A DNA stretch of 64,000 bases. Origin: Arsenophonus sp. aPb. Lineage in GTDB: Bacteria > Pseudomonadota > Gammaproteobacteria > Enterobacterales > Enterobacteriaceae. The translations under genes and the position numbers were made by a program. Of this stretch, positions 26,095 to 33,216 are shown in pieces. The stretch is from contig NZ_CP123499.1 of the NCBI RefSeq assembly GCF_029873475.1, positions 372,001 through 436,000 of the forward strand, read 5' to 3'. Numbering within the stretch: position 1 is the first letter of the stretch; the number at the start of each line of letters is the position of its first letter. The notes under the pieces are model-generated. The model worked only from the letters and a program-made list of their open reading frames with translations, was not told the DNA's origin and searched no databases.

Positions 26095-27015
26095 ATGAGC
26101 AAAAAATTTACGCCTACACCTCATGATACAATTTTTAAGCAATTTCTTAGTGAAAAAGAGACGGCCAAAGAGTTTTTTGAAATCTGGTTACCAGACGAGA
26201 TAAAGTCAGTCTGTAATCTAGAGACAATCCGTGCCGAATCAAGTTCATTTATCGATGAAGAAATGAAAAATTACCAGAGTGATATTCTCTACTCTGTCAA
26301 TACCAAAAGGGGAAAAGGCTATTTATATCTTTTGATTGAGCACCAATCTACGCCTGATAAGCTCATCGCATGGCGATTGATGCGGTATAGTATGGCCGCC
26401 ATGCAAAAACACTTGGAAGCGGGTCATAAAAAATTACCATTGGTGTACCCGATATTATTTTATGCTGGCGAGAAAAGCCCACATCCACATAGTACCTACT
26501 GGCTGGATTGCTTTAACGATAGTGAACTTGCTGAGAAGATATATACAAAACCATTTAAATTGGTTGATGTAACGACGCTTGATGACGGTGAAATTATGAA
26601 ACACCGTCGGATAGCGTTACTGGAACTCGTACAAAAACACATTCGACAACGTGATATGTCAGAATTATTGCACGAAATTGCCAAATTATTGTCGTATGAT
26701 TATTATACAGAAAAACAAGCTGTGACAATGATGAATTACTTGATTCAAGAGGGTAACGCCAAGAATCCAATAGAATTTGTCACAGATATTGCTAAAAATT
26801 CAGTGAAACACAAAGAGGCGCTTATGACGATTGCACAAGCACTTAGGCAAGAAGGACGCAAAGAAGGAATTCAAGAAGGGATGGAAAAAGGAAAACTTGA
26901 AGAAAAAACGGCTATTGCATATCAACTTATTAAAAACGGCGTAAATTCTGAAATCATTAAGTTGTCAACAGGACTTACCGATGCAGAATTGAATAAGTTA
27001 GAGAAAAAACGTTAA
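26095..27015 (+). CDS. Rpn-family nuclease (YhgA-like, PD-(D/E)xK)
   Basis: The 306-residue protein begins MSKKFTPTPHDTIFKQFLSE and has IDEEMKNYQSDILYSVNTKR followed by YLYLLIEHQSTPDKLIAWRL. The D...E-x-Q residues in these segments form the nuclease centre typical of recombination-promoting Rpn proteins. A C-terminal segment with EGRKEGIQEGMEKGK repeats follows. Rpn proteins are metal-dependent DNases that promote RecA-independent recombination, and some are reported to act in phage defence. Position between att and the immunity promoter makes it satellite cargo. It has its own start and is intact. Confidence 0.9.
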   Translation: MSKKFTPTPHDTIFKQFLSEKETAKEFFEIWLPDEIKSVCNLETIRAESSSFIDEEMKNYQSDILYSVNTKRGKGYLYLLIEHQSTPDKLIAWRLMRYSMAAMQKHLEAGHKKLPLVYPILFYAGEKSPHPHSTYWLDCFNDSELAEKIYTKPFKLVDVTTLDDGEIMKHRRIALLELVQKHIRQRDMSELLHEIAKLLSYDYYTEKQAVTMMNYLIQEGNAKNPIEFVTDIAKNSVKHKEALMTIAQALRQEGRKEGIQEGMEKGKLEEKTAIAYQLIKNGVNSEIIKLSTGLTDAELNKLEKKR

Positions 27016-27033
27016 TTTTCATTAGCTAATCAG

Positions 27034-27063
27034 TTGACAAAAAAAGATTTAAACTGTTATATT
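27034..27063 (+). promoter_or_regulatory. Strong promoter of the satellite 2 early operon (P4 PLE-like)
   Basis: TTGACA (27034-27039) and TATATT (27058-27063) are separated by 18 bp, with TG one base before the -10 (extended -10). Transcription would start near 27070 and run through the immunity region at 27092-27308. Confidence 0.72.
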
Positions 27064-27091
27064 TGGATTGTCACCCCTCATGGGTGATCAG

Positions 27092-27308
27092 GTTTGATAG
27101 CCTGAGTACTAGAGCGGGTATGCCGCTTAAAATAGCGGTTTTTTTATGTCCGTAATAACCACAGCTACACACCTAATAATCAATGGTGGGGCGTAGCGGG
27201 GGAGCTGAAAAGCTCGCCGGCTTCTCTAGTTCCGGTCTATCAATCCTGTTACGTCTCGCCACCCCGTTTGATAGCGGGAGCGAGGTTCTTATGAACTTAC
27301 TAGAGAGG
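27092..27308 (+). ncRNA. P4-type CI-RNA immunity region (seqA, CI RNA, seqC)
   Basis: Bases 27092-27114 (GTTTGATAG..GAGTACTAGAG) are complementary to 27224-27245 (CTCTAGT..CTATCAATC). The 27266-27274 and 27299-27306 segments (GTTTGATAG and ACTAGAGA) are again complementary to the same middle stretch. In P4, seqB inside the short CI RNA pairs with seqA upstream and seqC downstream, causing early termination of the leader transcript and so keeping the prophage silent. Here a terminator (27123-27145) follows seqA directly and hairpins GAGCT-GAAA-AGCTC (27202-27215) and CCCG..CGGG (27263-27278) frame the CI candidate. No protein is encoded in the region. Confidence 0.72.
27123..27145 (+). terminator. 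Terminator within the immunity leader
   Basis: CCGCT (27123-27127) pairs with AGCGG (27134-27138), followed by seven T residues. It lies directly after seqA and is the expected site of CI-RNA-dependent early termination. Confidence 0.8.
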
Positions 27309-27316
27309 CCGTAACT

Positions 27317-27502
27317 ATGGTTACTACCTGTATTGAAAATTACCCTAAATTTATCGATACCTACTGGATTATTCCAAACCACTCAAGCAAACCCGCAACA
27401 AAAGCATCACTAACGCAAGACACGTTAAATTTACTTAAAACCTACTCAAATGCCCGTCTAATCTGGTCAGGTCGTTTACCTGTTCGGATGGTGGCAGCAT
27501 GA
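27317..27502 (+). CDS. Small early protein in the kil position (61 aa)
   Basis: ATG at 27317, after AGAGAGG, is the first gene behind the immunity region, which is the kil position in P4. The product MVTTCIENYPKFIDTYWIIP and following ends SGRLPVRMVAA, in line with the hydrophobic-P-V endings of small Icd/Kil-like proteins. It overlaps the next gene by ATGA, so the two are translationally coupled. Function inferred only from position. Confidence 0.55.
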   Translation: MVTTCIENYPKFIDTYWIIPNHSSKPATKASLTQDTLNLLKTYSNARLIWSGRLPVRMVAA

Positions 27503-27774
27503 AAACGATTGATATAAGACAACTTAAGAACCTCAATGATTATTTTCCAGAATTAACGCCTGATCAGCTTGAAACGGGTATGCTGTTTTCGATGGGAATA
27601 TCGAAAAAAGAAATTGCTTTTCATCGTTCAGTGACCTATTCCACAGTTAATAAAATGCTTGACACAATTAAACAAAAATTTGAGGTAGGTTCGCTCACTC
27701 AATTGTTGTCTGTTTTTCAGTCAAGATTATACTTTATTATCTTAATTAAAATTACACAACAAGTTGAAAATTAA
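27499..27774 (+). CDS. LuxR-like helix-turn-helix protein
   Basis: The 91-residue protein has LTPDQLETGMLFSMGISKKE, then IAFHRSVTYSTVNKMLDTIK, a LuxR-type helix-turn-helix commonly found in the early operon of P4-like satellites. It starts in the stop codon of the upstream gene. A terminator-like hairpin follows at 27793-27813. It probably regulates the element's own genes, but the target is unknown. Confidence 0.8.
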   Translation: MKTIDIRQLKNLNDYFPELTPDQLETGMLFSMGISKKEIAFHRSVTYSTVNKMLDTIKQKFEVGSLTQLLSVFQSRLYFIILIKITQQVEN

Positions 27775-27792
27775 ACAATATTAATAAACCAG

Positions 27793-27824
27793 GGCTCAAT
27801 AAAAAGTTGAGCCTTATTTGTTTT
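27793..27824 (+). terminator. Terminator or attenuator before the replication genes
   Basis: GGCTCAA (27793-27799) pairs with TTGAGCC (27807-27813), followed by TTATTTGTTTT. It separates the regulator gene from the coupled small gene and helicase. Confidence 0.7.
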
Positions 27825-27843
27825 CACTTATCACAAATTCAAT

Positions 27844-28005
27844 ATGACTATGAGATTAACTGGCTTTACTGCCAGCGGTATTGCTTTACCTGAAATTTAC
27901 GCCGGTGACAAATGGCAGGATAAAAAAGGTGATTTGTTGCCGTGTATTTATCCTTATTCACGTTTTATTAACGCGTTTCAGGCAGTGGAGAACACGCACC
28001 AATGA
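27844..28005 (+). CDS. Small protein translationally coupled to the helicase (53 aa)
   Basis: The reading frame from ATG 27844 codes for about 53 residues, MTMRLTGFTASGIALPEIYA and following, and its TGA overlaps the ATG of the helicase gene (ATGA at 28002-28005). The protein is too short for routine gene finders. The ATGA overlap and consistent codon use argue that it is expressed. No family is recognised; small genes in this position are common before alpha-like genes of satellites. Confidence 0.6.
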   Translation: MTMRLTGFTASGIALPEIYAGDKWQDKKGDLLPCIYPYSRFINAFQAVENTHQ

Positions 28006-29759
28006 AAAAAGCACCTAATGTTAAAAAACTGCCAAAAGACCCGCTGTCTGAGGCAATTATTTTTGCCGGTGATGAAGCATGGACACACGCGAAAAACTGG
28101 CAGAAGGATAATCCGGCAAACGATGAGATACCGCCCGTAGTGCTGGCTGAAAAGCAACTGGCGGAACTGGATGACCTGATAATTGTGAATCAGGGACAAC
28201 GGTATGCCAGTGTATATCGTGCCGGAACACTAACGCAGGAGCAGACAACGGCGATTGCAACAAAGCTGGCATTAGCTGGCGTCAAGAAAGCGCTATTTTA
28301 CGCTGAGGACTATGCGTTACTGGAGGACTGGACTTCACAATTACCCCGTCTAAAAAGCGATGCTGAAAGGGGTAATAGCCTTGTTGTTAAAGCGCCATAT
28401 GAAGAAATTAACCTGTTACAGATGGCAGACAATGAAAAAGCCTTATTACTGGCGGCACGTTATGAAGGGCTTGCCATACATCCTGACAGCGAAGCCTTTT
28501 ATCGCTACGTCTCAGGCGTATGGGAAAAAATTTCACCGCTTGAACTGAGTCGTGAAATGGGAAACATCTATCGTCAATATAATACCAACTTTAGCAAACG
28601 AGCGGTGAATAATGTTGTGGAGGCATTGAAGATAATTGTCCCTGTATTGGGTGAACCCTGTAAAAATGTGATCCCTTTTGTTAATGGTGTTTTTAATATT
28701 GAGACAAAAGAGTTTTCACCACACCAGCCGGATAACGGGTTATTAAATCATAATAGGATTGAATACAGATCCGCCACGTCGAATGAGAATTTGCTCGATC
28801 ATGCACCAAACTTTCACAAATGGTTAAGTGACACCGCGGGCAGAGACGCACTTAAGATGCAGCGTATTTTGGCTGCGTTATTTATGGTACTGGCTAACCG
28901 CTATGAGTGGCAGTTATTTCTTGAGATAACAGGGGAAGGGGGCAGCGGGAAAAGTGTATTTACACAGATAGCAACCTTGTTAGCGGGTCAGCACAATACC
29001 GCCAGTGGTAATATGGCGGCGCTCGATAGTGCGAGAGGTCGTGCGCAGTTTGTCAATAAGAGCATGATTACTTTACCCGATCAGCCCAAATACACAGGGG
29101 AAGGAACGGGGATAAAAGCCATAACGGGGGGTGATGCTGTTGAAATTGACCCGAAACATGAGCACCAATATACCGCGATATTAAGAGCGGTTGTCATCGC
29201 AACAAATAATACCCCGATGATATTTACTGAACGGGCAGGCGGTATAGCGCGTCGTCGGGTGATTTTCCAGTTTAACCACCGCGTCAAAGAAGAAGATAAA
29301 GATCCTGAACTGTCTGAAAAAATATCGGCTGAAATTCCGGTGATCGTTCGTCAGTTATTAGTGAATTTTGCTGATCCAGAAAAGGCCAGACGGTTATTAC
29401 TGGCGCAGCGGGACAGTGAAGAAGCACTTGAAATAAAGCAGAATAATGATCCCCTTTACGCTTTCTGCGCTCACTTGAAAAAACTAGCGGAGTGTACCGG
29501 TATGCTGGTGGGTAATCGTAATATGCCTTTCTACCCAAGAATTTACGTTTATCACGCTTATTTATCATTTCTTGAGGCGAATGGGTTTGATAAACCGATG
29601 ACGCTAAATAAATTCTCAGAAGGGATGAAAATTGCGATGCGCGAATTTAACCACGATTACCGGCGGGAGAAAACAAGGAAAGGATTTATTACTAATGTTG
29701 ATCTTTCAGAAAGTGCAGAGGAATGGTTACCACAGACATCTTCTAAAACTTTTAAATAG
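28002..29759 (+). CDS. P4 alpha-like helicase/replication protein
   Basis: The 585-residue protein has a D5-type N-terminal domain (about residues 150-290, RYVSGVWEKISPLELSREMG) followed by a superfamily 3 helicase domain with the P-loop EITGEGGSGKSVF near residues 308-320. Further on come FVNKSMITLPDQPKYTGEGT and VVIATNNTPMIFTERAGGIA followed by RRRVIF, then a winged helix C-terminus. P4 alpha is longer (777 aa) because it also has a zinc-binding primase; none is visible here, so priming may come from the host or another protein. Iterons lie just downstream at 29783-30028. It is the main replication gene of satellite 2. Confidence 0.9.
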   Translation: MKKAPNVKKLPKDPLSEAIIFAGDEAWTHAKNWQKDNPANDEIPPVVLAEKQLAELDDLIIVNQGQRYASVYRAGTLTQEQTTAIATKLALAGVKKALFYAEDYALLEDWTSQLPRLKSDAERGNSLVVKAPYEEINLLQMADNEKALLLAARYEGLAIHPDSEAFYRYVSGVWEKISPLELSREMGNIYRQYNTNFSKRAVNNVVEALKIIVPVLGEPCKNVIPFVNGVFNIETKEFSPHQPDNGLLNHNRIEYRSATSNENLLDHAPNFHKWLSDTAGRDALKMQRILAALFMVLANRYEWQLFLEITGEGGSGKSVFTQIATLLAGQHNTASGNMAALDSARGRAQFVNKSMITLPDQPKYTGEGTGIKAITGGDAVEIDPKHEHQYTAILRAVVIATNNTPMIFTERAGGIARRRVIFQFNHRVKEEDKDPELSEKISAEIPVIVRQLLVNFADPEKARRLLLAQRDSEEALEIKQNNDPLYAFCAHLKKLAECTGMLVGNRNMPFYPRIYVYHAYLSFLEANGFDKPMTLNKFSEGMKIAMREFNHDYRREKTRKGFITNVDLSESAEEWLPQTSSKTFK

Positions 29760-29782
29760 TTTTTTATAAAAAAGGGCTTAAG

Positions 29783-30028
29783 GTATTCACGGTATTCACG
29801 GTTGTAAAAAATATTTTATTAAACAATGAGATATACTGTGAACACCTTTGTTTTAAAGTGTTCACAAGTATTCACGGTGTTCACACTATTGGTGTTTGTT
29901 TATTGTTATTATTTTAATTTTTTTTAACATAAAAGGTGAACACTGTGCACACCCTGTGATGACGGGTATTCACACTATAACTAATTGTGATTTAATGATT
30001 TTATTGTAACCGTGAACACGGTGAATAC
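29783..30028. repeat. GTRTTCAC iteron array, putative replication origin of satellite 2
   Basis: Ten copies of GTRTTCAC or its complement GTGAAYAC occur: 29783, 29792, 29838, 29858, 29868, 29877, 29935, 29966, 30012 and 30021, in both orientations. Some contain GGTGAACA, the type I iteron that P4 alpha binds in its ori and crr. The array follows the helicase gene directly and is the probable origin. Confidence 0.82.
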
Positions 30029-30208
30029 CTTGAGAGCCATTTCCTAAAAACGCAACGTAAAAACCCCATTTTTGATTAGAATGAATGGATTATAACGGAA
30101 TAAAGAAAGAGTTAGTAAAATATCTACTAAATTTTTAGCAAGTGTTAAGATTTAAAAAAACTCAAGCATATTGAAGGTTTTTCCGTCATCACTACGCGAG
30201 GGAAAATT

Positions 30209-30667
30209 ATGAGTTCAAAAGAAAAAACCAAGAAAAAAAGAGGTGCGCCTACCCTATACAAAGAAGAATATGCAGAGCAGTCTAGAAAAATATGCTTATT
30301 GGGCGCTACAGATAAGCAGATAGCTGATTTTTTCGAAGTCTCAGAACGGACACTTAACTATTGGAAAAAAGTGCATCCTGAATTTTTGCAGTCCTTAAAA
30401 AAAGGGAAAATTTTAGCAGATGCGGAAGTGGCCGAATCTTTGTACAAAAAAGCAATTGGATTTCAATATACAGAGAAAAAAATAAGAATCGACAGCGAAG
30501 GAAAGAAAATAGTTGCAATATACGAGCGTCAATCATTACCTGATACAATAGCTATGTTTTTTTGGCTAAAAAACAGACATTCTAAATATTGGCGAGAGAA
30601 GAAAGATATTCCAACAGAAAAAGATAACTTTGTTTATATTCACAACTCTTTACCCAATACCAAATGA
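30209..30667 (+). CDS. Terminase small subunit-like protein
   Basis: The 152-residue protein starts RGAPTLYKEEYAEQSRKICL and contains the helix-turn-helix TDKQIADFFEVSERTLNYWK followed by KVHPEFLQSLKKGKILADAE. A segment about Tyr-Lys-Lys-Ala-Ile-Gly-Phe is typical of small terminase subunits. TerS recognises phage DNA for packaging; some PICIs encode their own TerS to redirect a helper's packaging. It is the last gene before attR. No large subunit is present. Assignment is by motif pattern. Confidence 0.68.
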   Translation: MSSKEKTKKKRGAPTLYKEEYAEQSRKICLLGATDKQIADFFEVSERTLNYWKKVHPEFLQSLKKGKILADAEVAESLYKKAIGFQYTEKKIRIDSEGKKIVAIYERQSLPDTIAMFFWLKNRHSKYWREKKDIPTEKDNFVYIHNSLPNTK

Positions 30668-30710
30668 ATAGGATTAAAATCGATCAAAATTAGGTAACAA
30701 AAATTCATTT

Positions 30711-30733
30711 GGGGGCATAAAAAGGGGCATAAT
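30711..30733. promoter_or_regulatory. Integrase arm-type sites beside attR
   Basis: GGGGGCATAA (30711-30720) and AGGGGCATAATT (30723-30734) repeat the core seen at 22271-22320. They lie 50 bp from the attR repeat. Confidence 0.6.
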
Positions 30734-30782
30734 TAAATGACGTTATAAAAATAAGTTTATATTTCATGATAATAAACTATTA

Positions 30783-30808
30783 TTCGAGTCCGGCCTTCGC
30801 ACCATAAG
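30783..30808 (+). repeat. attR of satellite 2, imperfect tRNA-Leu 3' end
   Basis: TTCGAGTCCGGCCTTCG (30783-30799) and CACCATAAG (30800-30808) match the tRNA end at 22135-22161 but one G is missing between them. This marks the far end of satellite 2; the single-base loss affects the copy outside the working tRNA. Confidence 0.82.
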
Positions 30809-31451
30809 TGTGTAAATGTAAGTTAGGTGGTTTTTTGTGTTTGGGATCCAGTAGTTACAAGTTTCTTCTCGCTTTTTCATCTAATACCTATCAATCTGGT
30901 TCAACCTATATCAACCCCCTGTGGCTGTATTTCTCTTCGATAACATTTGTATATTAATTTTGAGGTGACGGTGTTAAAGAATATGGCATATATCGATATG
31001 CAACTTTATGCAATTAAACTAGAAAACAAAACTGACTAGATTGCAAATAATGATGCTTTATTCTTTTATATTGTCGGCTTTTTACCCTAGTGGAATAGAT
31101 CAAAAGTGAGAGTCGAAATCGCGCTGGTTTTTGTGGGTTTGGGGTTGGGGCGATGGGTTATTAGGGGATGTGAGTTCAATATGCGTAGTCTATATTCAGG
31201 CACCATATTTTTCAATGGCGTTATTAGGATCAGTTGCATAGTTTACCCGAAATATAGGATTGGATTTGCTTATGCAAAAAAGTGCAGTTGCGCTAATGCT
31301 AATGATTAAAGTGTTAATTAAATCAATAGGCATAGTTATTTTCCTGGGGCAAAGTTTCAAGGTTGTGTAATCGATACATCATAACGCAGGAAAAGTATTT
31401 CAGTCATCAGAAGAAACCCACATTAATAAATTATTGCCAACAGAAATTAGT
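30809..31451. other. Non-coding region between attR and the restriction locus
   Basis: About 640 bp with no convincing gene. A 67-codon frame (31106-31309) lacks a good ribosome site and is not supported. Confidence 0.5.
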
Positions 31452-32000
31452 TTACTTATCAACAATATCAAAAATAAACTTACATTTTTCCTTTATATAT
31501 AGTTTCATATTTTCTATTTCTTTTTTACTATTTATTAATTTATTGTCTAGCTTAGTTACAGAACTCTCATGTAAAGAAATTATTTCATAAAGGCATGATA
31601 TATTATCCAGCAATACCTTTTCTTTATTTCTAATATCAAGAAGATATACTTCATTCTCTGTTGCATAAGATATCTTAACTTTAAAATAACTTTCTTTTTT
31701 TATTCGTATAGCAATCCTCCGTTCATCTGGAAATATTCTTAGAATAGCAAGATGGATTTCTTTTAATGACAAATATTTTCTATATTCTTGACGTCTACGC
31801 TCATAGTAAGAGTCATTTCCATAGTATAAATAGCTAATATAAACATCATTATTATCACTTTCTGATATATGTGGCTGATAAGGATTTTCTGCACGAAGCT
31901 TAAATGAGTCCACAGTGATTTCATAGCCATCGTCGACTTTGTCGATTAAAGAACTTTCATCAAAATCGGCTTCTGTTTTATCTAAAATATATGTACCCAC
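31452..32000 (-). CDS. Unknown protein downstream of hsdS (182 aa)
   Basis: GTG at 32000 follows a strong GGAGGAG ribosome site. The product starts with GTYILDKTEADFDESSLIDK and ends in a lysine-rich helix (SKKEIENMKLYIKEKCKFIF). It has a central beta-rich segment (RIAIRIKKESYFKVKISYAT) and no known motif. It is the last gene of the hsd operon, 58 bp after hsdS. It could be an accessory of the restriction system or a separate cargo gene; I cannot assign a function. Confidence 0.75.
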   Translation of the reverse strand: MGTYILDKTEADFDESSLIDKVDDGYEITVDSFKLRAENPYQPHISESDNNDVYISYLYYGNDSYYERRRQEYRKYLSLKEIHLAILRIFPDERRIAIRIKKESYFKVKISYATENEVYLLDIRNKEKVLLDNISCLYEIISLHESSVTKLDNKLINSKKEIENMKLYIKEKCKFIFDIVDK

Positions 32001-32058
32001 TTACTCCTCCTCCCTGTGCTTAATTTAATACGCGTTATGAATCAATCATTCAAACGAA

Positions 32059-33216
32059 TTATAATTCATTGAATGTTAAAAGATCACCAACCAACGTATC
32101 GAAGAACTTAACTATTTCCGTCATTTTATCTTCTTGTTTTTTTACAAGAGATGCATGGAAATCAATCAATCTGGTGTAAGCAAGTTGTTTTTCCAACGGA
32201 GGTACAGGAATCCTGAGTGTAGATAAGGTACTTTGGCTGATATTCTGAATATTCGCTCCCTTGCCCCCACTCAACATCTGCTGTTTCATTGAAGGTGTAC
32301 GGAAAAGAAAATTAAGATATTCTGGGATAATTTCAGGTTTCTCTATTCTGAAACGGATACAAAACCCACTAAATGTTACTTTTGCTTTGTTTGGATAAAC
32401 AGTAAGACATCTCCCAACCAAGGCTTTATTACCATTAGAACGGACAAAAACGATATCACCATTTTTCAAAAGATAATCATCAGCAGGAAGATTGTTTAAT
32501 TTAATTTCACCGATATTGTACATAGAGTTAATTGTTGCCAGTGATTTAAAATCACCTACTCCAAGACATTTAAGAGTCGTTCCTGATTCACCTTTCGAGA
32601 AATTCATTCCATTTTTAAAAGAACCATATTCTAATAAAAGAGAAGTATCCCATCCCTTCGGATTCGTTACCGGATCACCAAACATCTCCAAAAACGTTGC
32701 CCGTAAAAAATCATCAGCTAATTTTATGGCTTGCTTGCGTTTTTGGCGGATATTATCAGCTTTATCGAGAATATTGCTTATTTTTTTCTGTATATTTTTT
32801 TCGGGCAGAGGGATGGATAAGTTTAACAAAAAATTTTTACTAACATGAGGAATTGTTGCCCCTGTACAATGCTTTCTAATTTCTCGAAACTTAGATTTTA
32901 AAAAATATCCGACATAACGTGTTTCAATATCATATTTAGGATTTATTCTCAGTCTTGCCAAAGTGCTTCCAATTTTACCTATCAACCCATAGCCAACAGT
33001 CCCAGCATTAGCTCCATCCCATGCGATAATGAGATCATTAGCTGTAACTGTAATCCCATTTAGGTCATCGGTAAAAACTAAATTATTATTATTTCTCAAA
33101 TCATCTATCTGGATATATCTATGGCTTGTAGATGAAGGAGACTGAGAAATAGTATATTTTTTCCCTTTTGAAACTGTAAGAAAACTTCCCAAGGGCATTA
33201 TTTTTATTGAACTCAC
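32059..33216 (-). CDS. hsdS: Type I restriction system specificity subunit HsdS
   Basis: GTG at 33216 overlaps the hsdM stop (GTGA), so translation is coupled. The 385-residue protein has two target recognition domains (residues about 1-150 and 185-340), each followed by a conserved helical spacer (IQKKISNILDKADNIRQKRK and LEKQLAYTRLIDFHASLVKK). It defines the bipartite DNA target for methylation and cleavage. Both spacers and both TRDs look intact. The actual sequence recognised cannot be read from the protein. Confidence 0.95.
   Translation of the reverse strand: MSSIKIMPLGSFLTVSKGKKYTISQSPSSTSHRYIQIDDLRNNNNLVFTDDLNGITVTANDLIIAWDGANAGTVGYGLIGKIGSTLARLRINPKYDIETRYVGYFLKSKFREIRKHCTGATIPHVSKNFLLNLSIPLPEKNIQKKISNILDKADNIRQKRKQAIKLADDFLRATFLEMFGDPVTNPKGWDTSLLLEYGSFKNGMNFSKGESGTTLKCLGVGDFKSLATINSMYNIGEIKLNNLPADDYLLKNGDIVFVRSNGNKALVGRCLTVYPNKAKVTFSGFCIRFRIEKPEIIPEYLNFLFRTPSMKQQMLSGGKGANIQNISQSTLSTLRIPVPPLEKQLAYTRLIDFHASLVKKQEDKMTEIVKFFDTLVGDLLTFNEL

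Noticed and set aside
31106..31309. A 67-codon reading frame on the plus strand between attR and hsd
   Set aside because: No ribosome site, no similarity, and very biased GT content; likely chance.
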